A DNA stretch of 6,749 nucleotides, taken from the NCBI GenBank assembly GCA_030697085.1, contig JAUYQT010000135.1, positions 1 to 6,749 of the forward strand, read 5' to 3'. A program made the translations under genes and the position numbers. This document shows, in pieces, positions 1 to 6,688 of this stretch. A model generated the notes under the pieces. That model was not told where the DNA came from, did not search any database, and saw only the letters and a program-made list of their open reading frames with translations. The number at the start of each line of letters is the position of its first letter. Position 1 is the first letter of the stretch. The stretch is from Azonexus sp. GTDB taxonomy: Bacteria; Pseudomonadota; Gammaproteobacteria; Burkholderiales; Rhodocyclaceae.

Positions 1-2
1 TT

Positions 3-2981
3 TTTTCGCCAACTGGATTTTCGATGGAAAGCAAGGTAAATCCCGCAGGCGGCACCGAGGGGGCTTCGTATTTCTCTCGCGTCACACTCAATGCGGCAAC
101 CGACAAGTACCAGATCGACGGCGGAAAGCCGCCAGGACGCAACGATTGCGTCAAATATACCGATGGTTGTTCCTATGCCGAAGAAATGACCAATTTCGCC
201 AACTGGTACGCCTACTACCGGACACGCATGCAGTCAATGAAAACTGCCTCTACTCTTGCATTTAAGGATATCGACAGCCGTTTTCGCGTAGGTTTCACCC
301 AGATCAATAACCGTAAGAGTAAATATGTGTCAATTCAGGATTTTGTTGGCAGCCACAAGACCACTTGGTTCAGCAAGCTGATTGACGCGACACCCAGTGG
401 CGGCACACCACTGCTGACCTCACTAGCCTTTGCCGGCAAGGTCTATGCCGGGCTGAAACCGGAAGGCATCAGCGATGACCCAGTGCAGTACAGCTGCCAG
501 CAAAACTTCACCTTGATGACCACAGACGGGTACACGAACGAATCCGGCACGCCGACAAAACTTGACGGTTCGGCGATCGGAAACCAAGACGGCAGCGGCA
601 CTGAGCGACCCTACTACGAAGGAACGACAGCCTCGGAAAACAGCCTAGCCGATACGGCGATGTATTACGCCTCGACCGACTTGCGTAGCGGCACGCCCAG
701 CGAATGTAAGTCACCTCTGACAGGGGCCGATGTCTGCGAAAACAATTTACCCATTTCCAACGACGACAGCAACACTCAGCAGCACATGCGTACCTTTACG
801 CTGGGCATGGGCGTCGATGGCCAATTGCGTTACCGCAAGGATTACCGCACTGCGACGGCGGGTGATTTTTTTAACATCAAAAATGGCTCGCTGGATTGGC
901 CGGTACCCAAAAACAATACGGAAACGGCGGTTGATGACCTCTGGCATGCCGCGGTCAGTGGACGCGGACAGTATTTTTCCGCCGGGGACCCGGCCGTGCT
1001 CGTCAGCAGCCTGAAAGAGGCGCTGGCCTCGATCAGTACCGAATATGGAGCGGGCGCGGCGGCAGCGACGAGCACAACTGAACCTGTCAGTGGCGACAAC
1101 TTTGCTTATGTGGCCACGTACACCACCGGCAAGTGGATCGGCAATCTTGAGGCACGCACGATCAACACGACCAATGGCACGGTGAACCTGCAGGCGATCT
1201 GGTGCCTGGAAAACATCGCCGCTGACCCAGTTAAGCTGACCACAGAATGCACGGGCACAATGTCGGCAAAATTCGACGAGGACAACCCCAATGCAGATAG
1301 CCGGTCGATTTATTTCAACCAGGGCGGCTCGCTGACCGCCTTCGTCCCAACCAATCTTTCGACGTATGCGGCCAACTTTGACGTGACCAAGCTGAACCAG
1401 TACGCCGGTTGGTCCACCGAGTACCGCGCAGCGGCCAGCAGCGAGAAGCTGATCAATTATCTACGCGGCCAGAGCGGCTTTGAAATGCGTGCCAGCAACA
1501 CTTATCCGTTATTTCGCAGCAGAGAGAACGTTACCGGCGACTTCATCGGTTCGCCACCCAAGTACGTCTGCAAGGCATCGGCCGCTTATGAAGACCCCGG
1601 CTACTCGTCCTTTGCTAGCAGCCTCGGCGGCAGCGGCACTTGCACACGCACACCTATGATCTATATTGGCGGTAACGACGGCATGTTACATGCGGTCAAC
1701 GCCAATAATGGGCAAGAACAGTGGACATTTGTGCCCACTCCGGCAATCAGCGAAATGTGGCGACTGGCCGACAGTAATTACGCCGGCGAGCACCGCTTCT
1801 TCGTCGATGGCACGATCACTGTCAGTGACGTTTGCACGGCTAATTGCAGTTCGGCTTCCGCCACCTGGAAAACCATACTGGTGGGGGCACTGGGCGGCGG
1901 CGTTGTGCAGGGCAATGATCGCGACAATGGTGCTCCGTGGTCTGGCTATTTTGCGCTGGATATTTCGACCCCAGGCAGCCCAATCCTGCTTTGGGAGATC
2001 ACCAGCAAGGACACCAGCCTGGGCAGCAAGATAGGATTCTCGCTAGGCAAGCCTTGGCTGGTCAAAGTCAAGGACGACGATGGCAATCCGGTGTGGGTTG
2101 CGCTGCTCTCATCGGGGATGCGGCCATCCGGTGGCAATGGTTCGCTCCTAGTGGTTAATGCTTATACCGGCAGCATCATTCGCACTTTCGACATGTCGAC
2201 AAGTACCGGTTTTTCTCGCTTTTCGCCGCAACTGACCAAGCCCGGTGTGGATCAGACGGCGGAACGCGTTTATGGGGGTGACCTTGAGGGTTATGTCTGG
2301 CGCATTAACCCAAACACCAGCTCAACGCCACTACGAATCATGTCCACCGGCAAGCCCTTCACCACAGCACCAGAACTGACGCGCTGCAATAACAAGACCG
2401 TGGTGTATATCGGTAGCGGCAAGTTCATCGAATCGGCAGATATGACCGACCAGACACAGCAATCCTTCTACGGTTTTCTTGACGATTACGAGACCAAGGG
2501 CGAAATACTGTCACCGACGAGCAAGCTGGATAAGCTGGTAGTCTCGGGAGGTAAGACATCGGCAAGCACCGGGAGTAGCACGCTTGGCTACTATCTTGAT
2601 CTGCCAGATATACCGACCGGCGGCGGTAGCGAGCGGGTAGCGATGGTTGACCCGAAGCTTTCAGGAAATTACATTTCGTTTGCCACAAATATTCCGGAAA
2701 GTGGCGTTTGCTTAGCGAGTGGCCGGGCCAACTTTTACCAGATTCCAATCTCAACCTGTAACGCCTTCAACACTGTTCCCAAAGCCTTGGAGGGCACAGT
2801 AGAGTCATTCGGGAACTCGCTGGTGGTCGGTATGACTTTCATTAAGCTGCCAGATGGCAGTATTAAAGTGATATCGACCGGCTCGGACGGTACGATCAAG
2901 ACTCGCAATAGCGGTAAGTCATCAAGCTCGCCACCGTTTGCCAGCAAGCGGGTTAATTGGCGGGAAATTATCCGCCAGTAA
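3..2981 (+). CDS. pilY1: PilY1/PilC-type type IV pilus assembly and adhesion protein, 5'-partial
   Basis: PilY1 proteins are large secreted or pilus-tip proteins that promote type IV pilus extension, adhesion and twitching. The frame is open to the left edge, so the ATG at 24 is only the first ATG in the window and the signal peptide and N-terminus are missing (perhaps 200 or more residues, judged by usual family size). Counting from that ATG: the family signature [18 protein letters not shown] is at 51-68. A von Willebrand A-like region follows, with GGTPL at 126-130, TTDGYTN at 166-172, [14 protein letters not shown] at 208-221 and [18 protein letters not shown] at 303-320. The C-terminal beta-propeller (Neisseria PilC family) starts near 500, with [15 protein letters not shown] at 546-560, [14 protein letters not shown] at 590-603, ILVGALGGG at 618-626, and [14 protein letters not shown] at 749-762. 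The Ca-binding loop usually found before YAGDL looks shortened. It ends in [11 protein letters not shown] and TAA. The family assignment is firm; the position of the true start is unknown. Confidence 0.93.
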   Translation, partial: FSPTGFSMESKVNPAGGTEGASYFSRVTLNAATDKYQIDGGKPPGRNDCVKYTDGCSYAEEMTNFANWYAYYRTRMQSMKTASTLAFKDIDSRFRVGFTQINNRKSKYVSIQDFVGSHKTTWFSKLIDATPSGGTPLLTSLAFAGKVYAGLKPEGISDDPVQYSCQQNFTLMTTDGYTNESGTPTKLDGSAIGNQDGSGTERPYYEGTTASENSLADTAMYYASTDLRSGTPSECKSPLTGADVCENNLPISNDDSNTQQHMRTFTLGMGVDGQLRYRKDYRTATAGDFFNIKNGSLDWPVPKNNTETAVDDLWHAAVSGRGQYFSAGDPAVLVSSLKEALASISTEYGAGAAAATSTTEPVSGDNFAYVATYTTGKWIGNLEARTINTTNGTVNLQAIWCLENIAADPVKLTTECTGTMSAKFDEDNPNADSRSIYFNQGGSLTAFVPTNLSTYAANFDVTKLNQYAGWSTEYRAAASSEKLINYLRGQSGFEMRASNTYPLFRSRENVTGDFIGSPPKYVCKASAAYEDPGYSSFASSLGGSGTCTRTPMIYIGGNDGMLHAVNANNGQEQWTFVPTPAISEMWRLADSNYAGEHRFFVDGTITVSDVCTANCSSASATWKTILVGALGGGVVQGNDRDNGAPWSGYFALDISTPGSPILLWEITSKDTSLGSKIGFSLGKPWLVKVKDDDGNPVWVALLSSGMRPSGGNGSLLVVNAYTGSIIRTFDMSTSTGFSRFSPQLTKPGVDQTAERVYGGDLEGYVWRINPNTSSTPLRIMSTGKPFTTAPELTRCNNKTVVYIGSGKFIESADMTDQTQQSFYGFLDDYETKGEILSPTSKLDKLVVSGGKTSASTGSSTLGYYLDLPDIPTGGGSERVAMVDPKLSGNYISFATNIPESGVCLASGRANFYQIPISTCNAFNTVPKALEGTVESFGNSLVVGMTFIKLPDGSIKVISTGSDGTIKTRNSGKSSSSPPFASKRVNWREIIRQ

Positions 2982-2992
2982 TGGTAGCAAGG

Positions 2993-3018
2993 CGGGGGGG
3001 CTACGACGTACCTCCCCG
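2993..3018 (+). terminator. GC-rich hairpin after pilY1, possible terminator
   Basis: Eleven bases after the pilY1 stop, CGGGGGGG (2993-3000) pairs with CCTCCCCG (3011-3018) over 8 bp, including one G-T wobble. TAC/GTA in the loop can add three more pairs around a bulge. No T-run follows, so it may stabilise the mRNA 3' end or work only weakly as an intrinsic terminator. Confidence 0.45.
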
Positions 3019-3064
3019 ATGCCGGCGCGTCTCTGAAAATAGGCCGGACTCAATCGAATTTTAA

Positions 3065-3124
3065 TGCTGATTTCAAGCTTGAATCGGCACACCCAATCAC
3101 GTATTACACTTATTTGTGTGTAAC
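3065..3124 (+). repeat. Copy A of a 60-bp promoter/operator repeat
   Basis: This segment aligns without gaps to 4211-4270, the control region of the PIN toxin-antitoxin module, with 51 of 60 bases identical by hand count. The first 20 bases are identical and include the 12-bp palindrome TTCAAGCTTGAA (3072-3083). The spaced inverted repeat is also kept (TTACAC at 3104-3109, GTGTAA at 3118-3123). Similarity stops at 3124, where glmU-derived sequence begins, so no antitoxin gene follows this copy. Confidence 0.85.
3079..3107 (+). promoter_or_regulatory. Orphan sigma70-like promoter facing the glmU fragment
   Basis: A candidate -35 TTGAAT (3079-3084) is separated by 17 bp from a -10 TATTAC (3102-3107). 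The matching positions in the second copy read TTGAAT-17-TGTTAC, so this copy has the better -10. Transcription would be expected to start near 3114 and run at once into the glmU-derived sequence from 3123. Promoter activity is inferred from sequence only. Confidence 0.45.
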
Positions 3125-3235
3125 CGTGACCAAATACGACGACCAGTTTTTTCGGCGCCAGCCCGCGGGCGGTGTCGATCACGTGCTGGGCAAGCGCCTT
3201 GCCGGCAATCGGATGCAATACTTTGGGCAGATTTG
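3123..3235 (-). pseudogene. glmU: Truncated glmU duplicate (codons 16-53 only)
   Basis: The 113 bp match 6469-6581 inside the intact glmU, in the same orientation, at 112 of 113 positions. The single difference (T at 3152 against C at 6498) changes Glu44 (GAA) to Lys (AAA). On the minus strand it encodes GlmU residues from [12 protein letters not shown] to VVVFGHG. It lacks both the nucleotide-binding LAAGQGKRM start and everything after residue 53, so it cannot be an enzyme. A minus-strand reading frame (3269-2922) passes through it, but its flanks are unrelated sequence. The near identity points to a recent duplication or to gene conversion by the intact gene. Confidence 0.93.
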
Positions 3236-3388
3236 CGAAATCATTGGGGCCAGGCTCAAACGGCGACAAACTAGCCGGGCTATGGTGAGGGCACCCACGA
3301 CCTGCGGCACATCACGCGCCGCAAGAAATTTCACCCCTTTTTCGCACAGTACGGAGGCGAGTGGATGGTCACGGCCACAGTTGCCGAA

Positions 3389-3872
3389 TCAAGCCAGGCC
3401 GGCAAAGTGTGATCGCGGCAACATCCAACGTCCTGGTTGACCAGGCAGTTCATAAAACCCAAGTGTCGATAAAAAGCTGCGGCCAGGGAAGATTTGGCGT
3501 CGACGACGATAGCAGCCACCGCAAGTGTTTCGCTGGCGGCAGCGACACGTTTGCAAGCATCAGCCAGCAGAATGGAACCGAGCCCTTGCACCTGCCGGCT
3601 TACCGCCAAGCGCCCGAGTAAAGCTACCGGCACAGGGTAGCGTGGAGGTTTTTTGCGCAATGTCTCAGGAAGCGTCTCTGCCGCGATGCTGACGACACTC
3701 AGAGTGTAAAAGCCGGCAATAACTTGGGGTTGTCCAGCAGGAGAAGCCGTAAACACGCGAGCCACTCCGCGCTTGATGTCTTGCGATGCAGGTACTCGCC
3801 AAGCGCTTTCTCCCCGCAATCAAAACCAGCCGTGTCCGCATCAACATCAAGCGGATGAGTCTGGAAACCCAT
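3389..3872 (-). pseudogene. GNAT acetyltransferase toxin of a TacT/AtaT-like TA system, two frameshifts
   Basis: Toxins of this family acetylate the amino group of aminoacyl-tRNAs and block translation. The ATG at 3872 follows the antitoxin TGA directly. It opens the family start (MGFQTHPLDVDADTAGFDCGEKALGEYLHR), but that frame is lost at 3783-3791. The next frame carries ASQDIKRGVARVF, FYTLSV, RYPVPVALLGRLAV, the acetyl-CoA loop Q-V-Q-G-L-G and the FYRHLGF motif with the usual Tyr. A second shift at the T4 run 3454-3457 moves the C-terminus (ELPGQPGRWMLPRSHF) into a third frame ending at TGA 3391-3389. Restoring 10 nt at the first site and 1 nt at the second gives about 164 residues, the usual length for the family. 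A 162-residue reading frame at 3819-3331 covers the core but has a non-family start and tail. As written, the toxin is probably inactive. Sequencing error could explain the homopolymer site more easily than the first. Confidence 0.85.
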
Positions 3873-4148
3873 TCAGCGTATTTGTTCGGCGTGGCGTGCA
3901 AAGGCCCGTCGCAAGGCAGGTGCAGCCTGGTCGGGGGCATCCAGCACTGTCAAAAAAGTATCGAAATCCTGCTGTGAAACCGTAATGGCTTCATGTGACT
4001 GGACGACTGATTGGGCTTGTTCAACCGCGTTTCTGAGCACGAACTCGGAAACGCTCATATGGGTGTAAGCGGCCGCTTTGTCGAGCAGGCGGCGCACCTC
4101 TTGGTCGCAACGGATGTGCAAGCGAGTGTCTTTGGTCAGTGTGCTCAT
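3873..4148 (-). CDS. DUF1778-family (TacA-like) ribbon-helix-helix antitoxin
   Basis: This 91-residue protein is the antitoxin partner of GNAT toxins: its N-terminal ribbon-helix-helix binds the operon operator and its C-terminal tail wraps the toxin. The start at 4148 is preferred because GGAGGT lies 4 nt before it; the ATG at 4160 is itself part of that ribosome-binding site. Visible parts are a basic beta-strand (DTRLHIRCD, about 7-15), two helices (QEVRRLLDKAAAYTHMS and VSEFVLRNAVEQAQSVV, about 16-50), and a toxin-binding tail with the family pattern DFDTFLTVLDAP followed by ALRRAFARH. Its TGA touches the toxin ATG, as expected for a translationally coupled pair. It has no disabling change, although the toxin downstream is frameshifted. 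Confidence 0.88.
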   Translation of the reverse strand: MSTLTKDTRLHIRCDQEVRRLLDKAAAYTHMSVSEFVLRNAVEQAQSVVQSHEAITVSQQDFDTFLTVLDAPDQAAPALRRAFARHAEQIR

Positions 4149-4194
4149 GGTGACCTCCAATTAATTGTTGTTTCTAATTGTGCGCCGTGATCGG

Positions 4195-4222
4195 TGTATA
4201 TCCCGCGGGTTGCTGATTTCAA
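4195..4222 (-). promoter_or_regulatory. Leftward promoter of the DUF1778/GNAT operon
   Basis: Read on the minus strand, -35 TTGAAA (4222-4217) and -10 TATACA (4200-4195) are 16 bp apart, a good sigma70 fit. The -35 is one half of the palindrome TTCAAGCTTGAA, whose other half serves the rightward promoter. Between this promoter and the start codon lie CAATTAATTG (4158-4167) and a further CAATTA (minus strand, 4180-4175), plausible autoregulatory sites for the ribbon-helix-helix antitoxin. Confidence 0.55.
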
Positions 4223-4224
4223 GC

Positions 4225-4253
4225 TTGAATAACAACGCTCAATCAGGTGTTAC
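4225..4253 (+). promoter_or_regulatory. Rightward promoter of the antitoxin/PIN toxin operon
   Basis: TTGAAT (4225-4230) and TGTTAC (4248-4253) are 17 bp apart. The -10 is weak, matching the consensus at 3 of 6 positions, but the arrangement is conserved in the second repeat copy. A start near 4260 would leave a leader of about 32 nt before the ATG at 4292. Confidence 0.4.
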
Positions 4254-4270
4254 ACTTATTTATGTGTAAC
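4249..4270 (+). promoter_or_regulatory. Operator-like inverted repeat GTTACAC-N8-GTGTAAC
   Basis: Perfect 7-bp arms (4249-4255 and 4264-4270) flank an 8-bp AT-rich centre. The site overlaps the candidate -10 and the expected transcription start, the position expected for an autorepressing antitoxin. The copy at 3103-3124 keeps 6 of 7 arm pairs and the same spacing. Confidence 0.6.
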
Positions 4271-4291
4271 GTAAGAAAAGAAGGGTTAAGG

Positions 4292-4639
4292 ATGGCAACC
4301 ACTGTTAATTTCACGGGCTCCGTTGATCGTGAACTGCTTAAGCGGGCCAAGGTAATCGCCGCCAAGTCGGATACGTCGATCAACGCACTGTTTAACGCCG
4401 AACTCCGTTACTTGGTCGAGACCTTCGAAGCAGCAGAAAGCAGTAACAATCAAAATTTTAGAACGCTGCTCGATTTCTCGTTGGGTCGAACTGCCGATCA
4501 TGAGGCACTTGCTGCGCTGGCTATCGACAGCCAGGAAGACTTGTTCTTGCTGATGGCGCAAGCACATTTGCCCATGCCGCGCCTCTCGGAGACGGTTACG
4601 CAGCGTATGGTAGATAGTCTGCACACGCTGCCATCCTGA
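4292..4639 (+). CDS. Putative ribbon-helix-helix antitoxin paired with a PIN toxin
   Basis: This 115-residue protein probably neutralises the PIN toxin encoded just downstream and represses the shared operon. The start at 4292 is chosen because AAGGG lies 6 nt upstream; an in-frame ATG at 4247 falls inside the operator and is unlikely. Residues 2-10 (ATTVNFTGS) can form the DNA-reading strand. RELLKRAKVIAAKSDTS and INALFNAELRYLVETFEAAE can form the two helices of a ribbon-helix-helix fold. The C-terminal half (about 58-115) contains EALAALAIDSQEDLFLLMAQAHLPMPRL, a helical, HTH-like segment that may contact the toxin. The antitoxin role rests on the fold pattern, the 1-nt overlap with a PIN gene and the operator upstream; I do not recognise a characterised named family. 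Confidence 0.72.
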   Translation: MATTVNFTGSVDRELLKRAKVIAAKSDTSINALFNAELRYLVETFEAAESSNNQNFRTLLDFSLGRTADHEALAALAIDSQEDLFLLMAQAHLPMPRLSETVTQRMVDSLHTLPS

Positions 4640-5166
4640 TGCCGTCGCCCACTGAAATTATTCTGTTGCCCGATGCTGGGCCGCTGATTACGCTGGCCTA
4701 TGCTGACTCGCTCGATCTGTTATTCAAGCCGGGCTGGTCAGTGGCTTTGGTTGATATGGTGTTGCATGAGGTGACGCGCAACCAGACCCCGACCAGCGAA
4801 AAGCTAGCTCGCTGGACAGATACCCACAAGCTGCCGGTATTGTCGACCAAGATCAGCCAACGTTATCAGCAGAACCTCGCCGCAAATGCGGTCGCGCCAA
4901 GAAGATCGAATCTTGGCGAACTGGCGATTCAGGAGGCGATGAATGACTTCGCCCTGGAATTGCCGCCGAAAACAGGCGTTTTCCTGTTTGAGGACCACAA
5001 AATTGCCCGCACCAGTTTTTTGGTGCCGGACAACTGTCGCAAAGTCACAACCCGAGCTTTTTTGCGGTTCCTTGAGCAAAAAGGATGGTTGGTATCGGCA
5101 ACAGAGATTGAGCGCAAGGCGATACAGGCCGGGCGTGCATTTTCCAGCCTGCGGTTTCCTCCTTAG
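4639..5166 (+). CDS. PIN-domain (VapC-like) putative ribonuclease toxin
   Basis: PIN toxins are Mg-dependent endoribonucleases that usually cut tRNA or rRNA. In this 175-residue protein the acidic PIN residues fall in the expected order: D12 in LLPDAGPLITLA, E44 in VLHEVTR, E94 in NLGELAIQEA, and E118-D119 in VFLFEDHKIAR. The LGE-x-AI pattern resembles DUF3368-type PIN proteins. About 35 residues follow the last conserved motif, including a basic, helical tail (EQKGWLVSATEIERKAIQAGRAF). The ATG overlaps the antitoxin TGA by 1 nt (base 4639) and has no clear ribosome-binding site, so translation is probably coupled. All catalytic residues are present and the frame is intact, so the module is probably active. 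The fold is well supported; the RNA target is unknown. Confidence 0.82.
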   Translation: MPSPTEIILLPDAGPLITLAYADSLDLLFKPGWSVALVDMVLHEVTRNQTPTSEKLARWTDTHKLPVLSTKISQRYQQNLAANAVAPRRSNLGELAIQEAMNDFALELPPKTGVFLFEDHKIARTSFLVPDNCRKVTTRAFLRFLEQKGWLVSATEIERKAIQAGRAFSSLRFPP

Positions 5167-5190
5167 CAGAGGCATCCCTTAAATACAAAA

Positions 5191-5224
5191 GGCTGGGGAT
5201 ATCATCCACGGCGGCACGTTTTTC
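5191..5224. terminator. Weak hairpin between the convergent PIN toxin and glmU ends
   Basis: GGAT (5197-5200) pairs with ATCC (5204-5207), and imperfect outer pairs extend the stem. T-rich stretches lie on both sides (TTTTT at 5219-5223 for the plus strand, TTTT at 5190-5187 for the minus strand). It is the only terminator-like structure I see in this 93-nt convergent gap. The stem is short, so the call is tentative. Confidence 0.22.
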
Positions 5225-5259
5225 GACGCGCATCAAAACAGTAACAAAACGGTACGTTC

Positions 5260-6627
5260 CTATTTTTCAGGCTTTACAGCCTTTTGTGGCCGCTGCCAGC
5301 CTGTCAAACTGATTTGCCTGGCGCGCGACACGGTCAACGCGTCAGGCGGGGCATTTTTCGTCAGCGTTGTGCCGGCTCCCAGCGTTGCTCCGCGACCAAC
5401 AGTCACCGGTGCCACCAGTTGCGTATCGGAACCGATGAATACATCGTCTTCGATAATGGTCTTGTGTTTGTTGGCGCCGTCGTAATTGCAGGTGATGGTG
5501 CCGGCACCGACGTTCACGCGCTGGCCGATCTCGGCGTCGCCGATGTAGGCGAGGTGGTTGGCCTTGGATTGGGCGGCGATCTTGCTGTTCTTGACCTCGA
5601 CAAAGTTGCCGATATGCACCTCGGGGCCGAGTTCGGTACCGGGACGTAAGCGGGCATAGGGGCCAAGGACGCCATCGGGTCCGATGATGGCATTTTCAAA
5701 GTGGCAGAAGGCGGCAATGCGGGTTCCCGGGCCTACTTTTACGTTTTTCAACACGCAATAGGGGCCAACTTCGACAGCGTCCGCCAGGTCAACCTTGCCT
5801 TCAAAAACACAGCCGACATCGATCGAGACATCGCGACCGTAATTCAATTCGCCACGTACATCGATCCGGTTGGGGTCAGCGAGGCGGACGCCGCCGACCA
5901 ACATGGCATCGGCAATATTGCGCTGATGGACGCGTTCCAGTTCGGCCAGTTGCACCTTGCTGTTAACACCCAAAACTTCCCATTCACCATCCGGTTGCGC
6001 GGTGTGCACGGGCACGCCTTCAGCGACGGCTAACGCAACAATATCCGTCAGGTAATACTCTCCCTGCGCATTTTTGTTGGATAGTTTGCCCAGCCATTCA
6101 GCCAGGCGCGCCGAGGGAATGGCCATGATGCCGGTATTCACTTCGCGGATCGCCTTCTCTTCGGCGCTGGCATCTTTTTCTTCCACGATGCGCTGAACCA
6201 GACCGGCGGCATTGCGCACGATGCGGCCGTAGCCAGTCGGATTGGCCAGTTCGACAGTCAAAATCGACAGTCCATCCTTGCCGGCCTGCAACAGGCGTTT
6301 CAGCGTCGTGATCTTGGTCAACGGCACGTCGCCATAAAGAACCAGCGTTTGGCCCACACTGGAAATCGCCGTTAGCGCCTGCGCCACGGCGTGGCCGGTG
6401 CCCAGTTGCGGCTCCTGCAAGGCCCATGAAATATCGGCCGAATTTAGCGTTGACCGCACCACTTCGCCACCGTGACCAAATACGACGACCAGTTTTTCCG
6501 GCGCCAGCCCGCGGGCGGTGTCGATCACGTGCTGGGCAAGCGCCTTGCCGGCAATCGGATGCAATACTTTGGGCAGATTTGAATGCATGCGCTTGCCTTG
6601 GCCGGCAGCGAGAATAACGATATTCAT
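5260..6627 (-). CDS. glmU: Bifunctional N-acetylglucosamine-1-phosphate uridyltransferase / glucosamine-1-phosphate acetyltransferase
   Basis: GlmU is a cytoplasmic trimer that acetylates glucosamine-1-phosphate with acetyl-CoA and then couples the product to UTP, giving UDP-GlcNAc for peptidoglycan and lipopolysaccharide. The protein is 455 residues, matching the family (E. coli 456). The N-terminal pyrophosphorylase domain has LAAGQGKRM (6-14; Lys where many homologues have Thr), K20 in [15 protein letters not shown] (74-81) and the metal-binding YGDVPL (D100). The C-terminal left-handed beta-helix has [13 protein letters not shown], the catalytic-type His358 in NHLAYIGD, and [17 protein letters not shown]. 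The start at 6627 gives the expected MNIVILAAG; no strong ribosome-binding site is visible before it. Codons 16-53 are duplicated at 3123-3235. It stops with TAG and runs convergent to the PIN toxin. Confidence 0.98.
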   Translation of the reverse strand: MNIVILAAGQGKRMHSNLPKVLHPIAGKALAQHVIDTARGLAPEKLVVVFGHGGEVVRSTLNSADISWALQEPQLGTGHAVAQALTAISSVGQTLVLYGDVPLTKITTLKRLLQAGKDGLSILTVELANPTGYGRIVRNAAGLVQRIVEEKDASAEEKAIREVNTGIMAIPSARLAEWLGKLSNKNAQGEYYLTDIVALAVAEGVPVHTAQPDGEWEVLGVNSKVQLAELERVHQRNIADAMLVGGVRLADPNRIDVRGELNYGRDVSIDVGCVFEGKVDLADAVEVGPYCVLKNVKVGPGTRIAAFCHFENAIIGPDGVLGPYARLRPGTELGPEVHIGNFVEVKNSKIAAQSKANHLAYIGDAEIGQRVNVGAGTITCNYDGANKHKTIIEDDVFIGSDTQLVAPVTVGRGATLGAGTTLTKNAPPDALTVSRARQISLTGWQRPQKAVKPEK

Positions 6628-6688
6628 GGTTTTGGCTTCAGTTGAGTGCCGGCAATGGGCGGCGGGATTTAGGGAGGTGCTAATTTAT

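Larger units (their letters stand above)
4211..4270 (+). repeat. Copy B of the 60-bp promoter/operator repeat
   Basis: This is the copy in functional context, just upstream of the second antitoxin gene. It shares 51 of 60 bases with 3065-3124, with the first 20 bases (4211-4230) identical. Conservation is concentrated in the palindrome TTCAAGCTTGAA (4218-4229) and the spaced inverted repeat near the right end, while the segment between them differs most. That pattern fits two protein- or polymerase-binding elements separated by a spacer. Confidence 0.85.

Noticed and set aside
5..206. Repeated TTCGCCAACTGG near 6-17 and 195-206
   Set aside because: Twelve bases falling in different reading frames of the pilY1 gene, with no extended similarity; best explained by chance or a minor local repeat.
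2922..3269. 115-codon open frame on the minus strand over the glmU fragment
   Set aside because: Only the central 37 or so residues match GlmU. Both flanks are unrelated translated sequence, and the enzyme's start motif and most of its length are missing, so it is a fragment and not a gene.
3331..3819. 162-codon open frame taken as a complete acetyltransferase
   Set aside because: It needs a TTG start inside the true N-terminal coding sequence and ends in a tail unlike the family. Both ends of the real protein are found in neighbouring frames.
4247..4291. Upstream ATG extending the second antitoxin by 15 residues
   Set aside because: It lies within the operator inverted repeat and ahead of the expected transcription start, while the ATG at 4292 has a good ribosome-binding site.
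5284..6033. Plus-strand open frames inside glmU (5284-5649 and 5701-6033)
   Set aside because: They are antisense shadows of a complete, highly conserved glmU, with no ribosome-binding sites or recognisable domains.
3123..6581. The 113-bp direct repeats as attachment sites of an integrated island
   Set aside because: Excision between the repeats would remove most of intact glmU, which an island does not normally do. No integrase gene is present, and the collinear operator copy fits duplication and deletion better.
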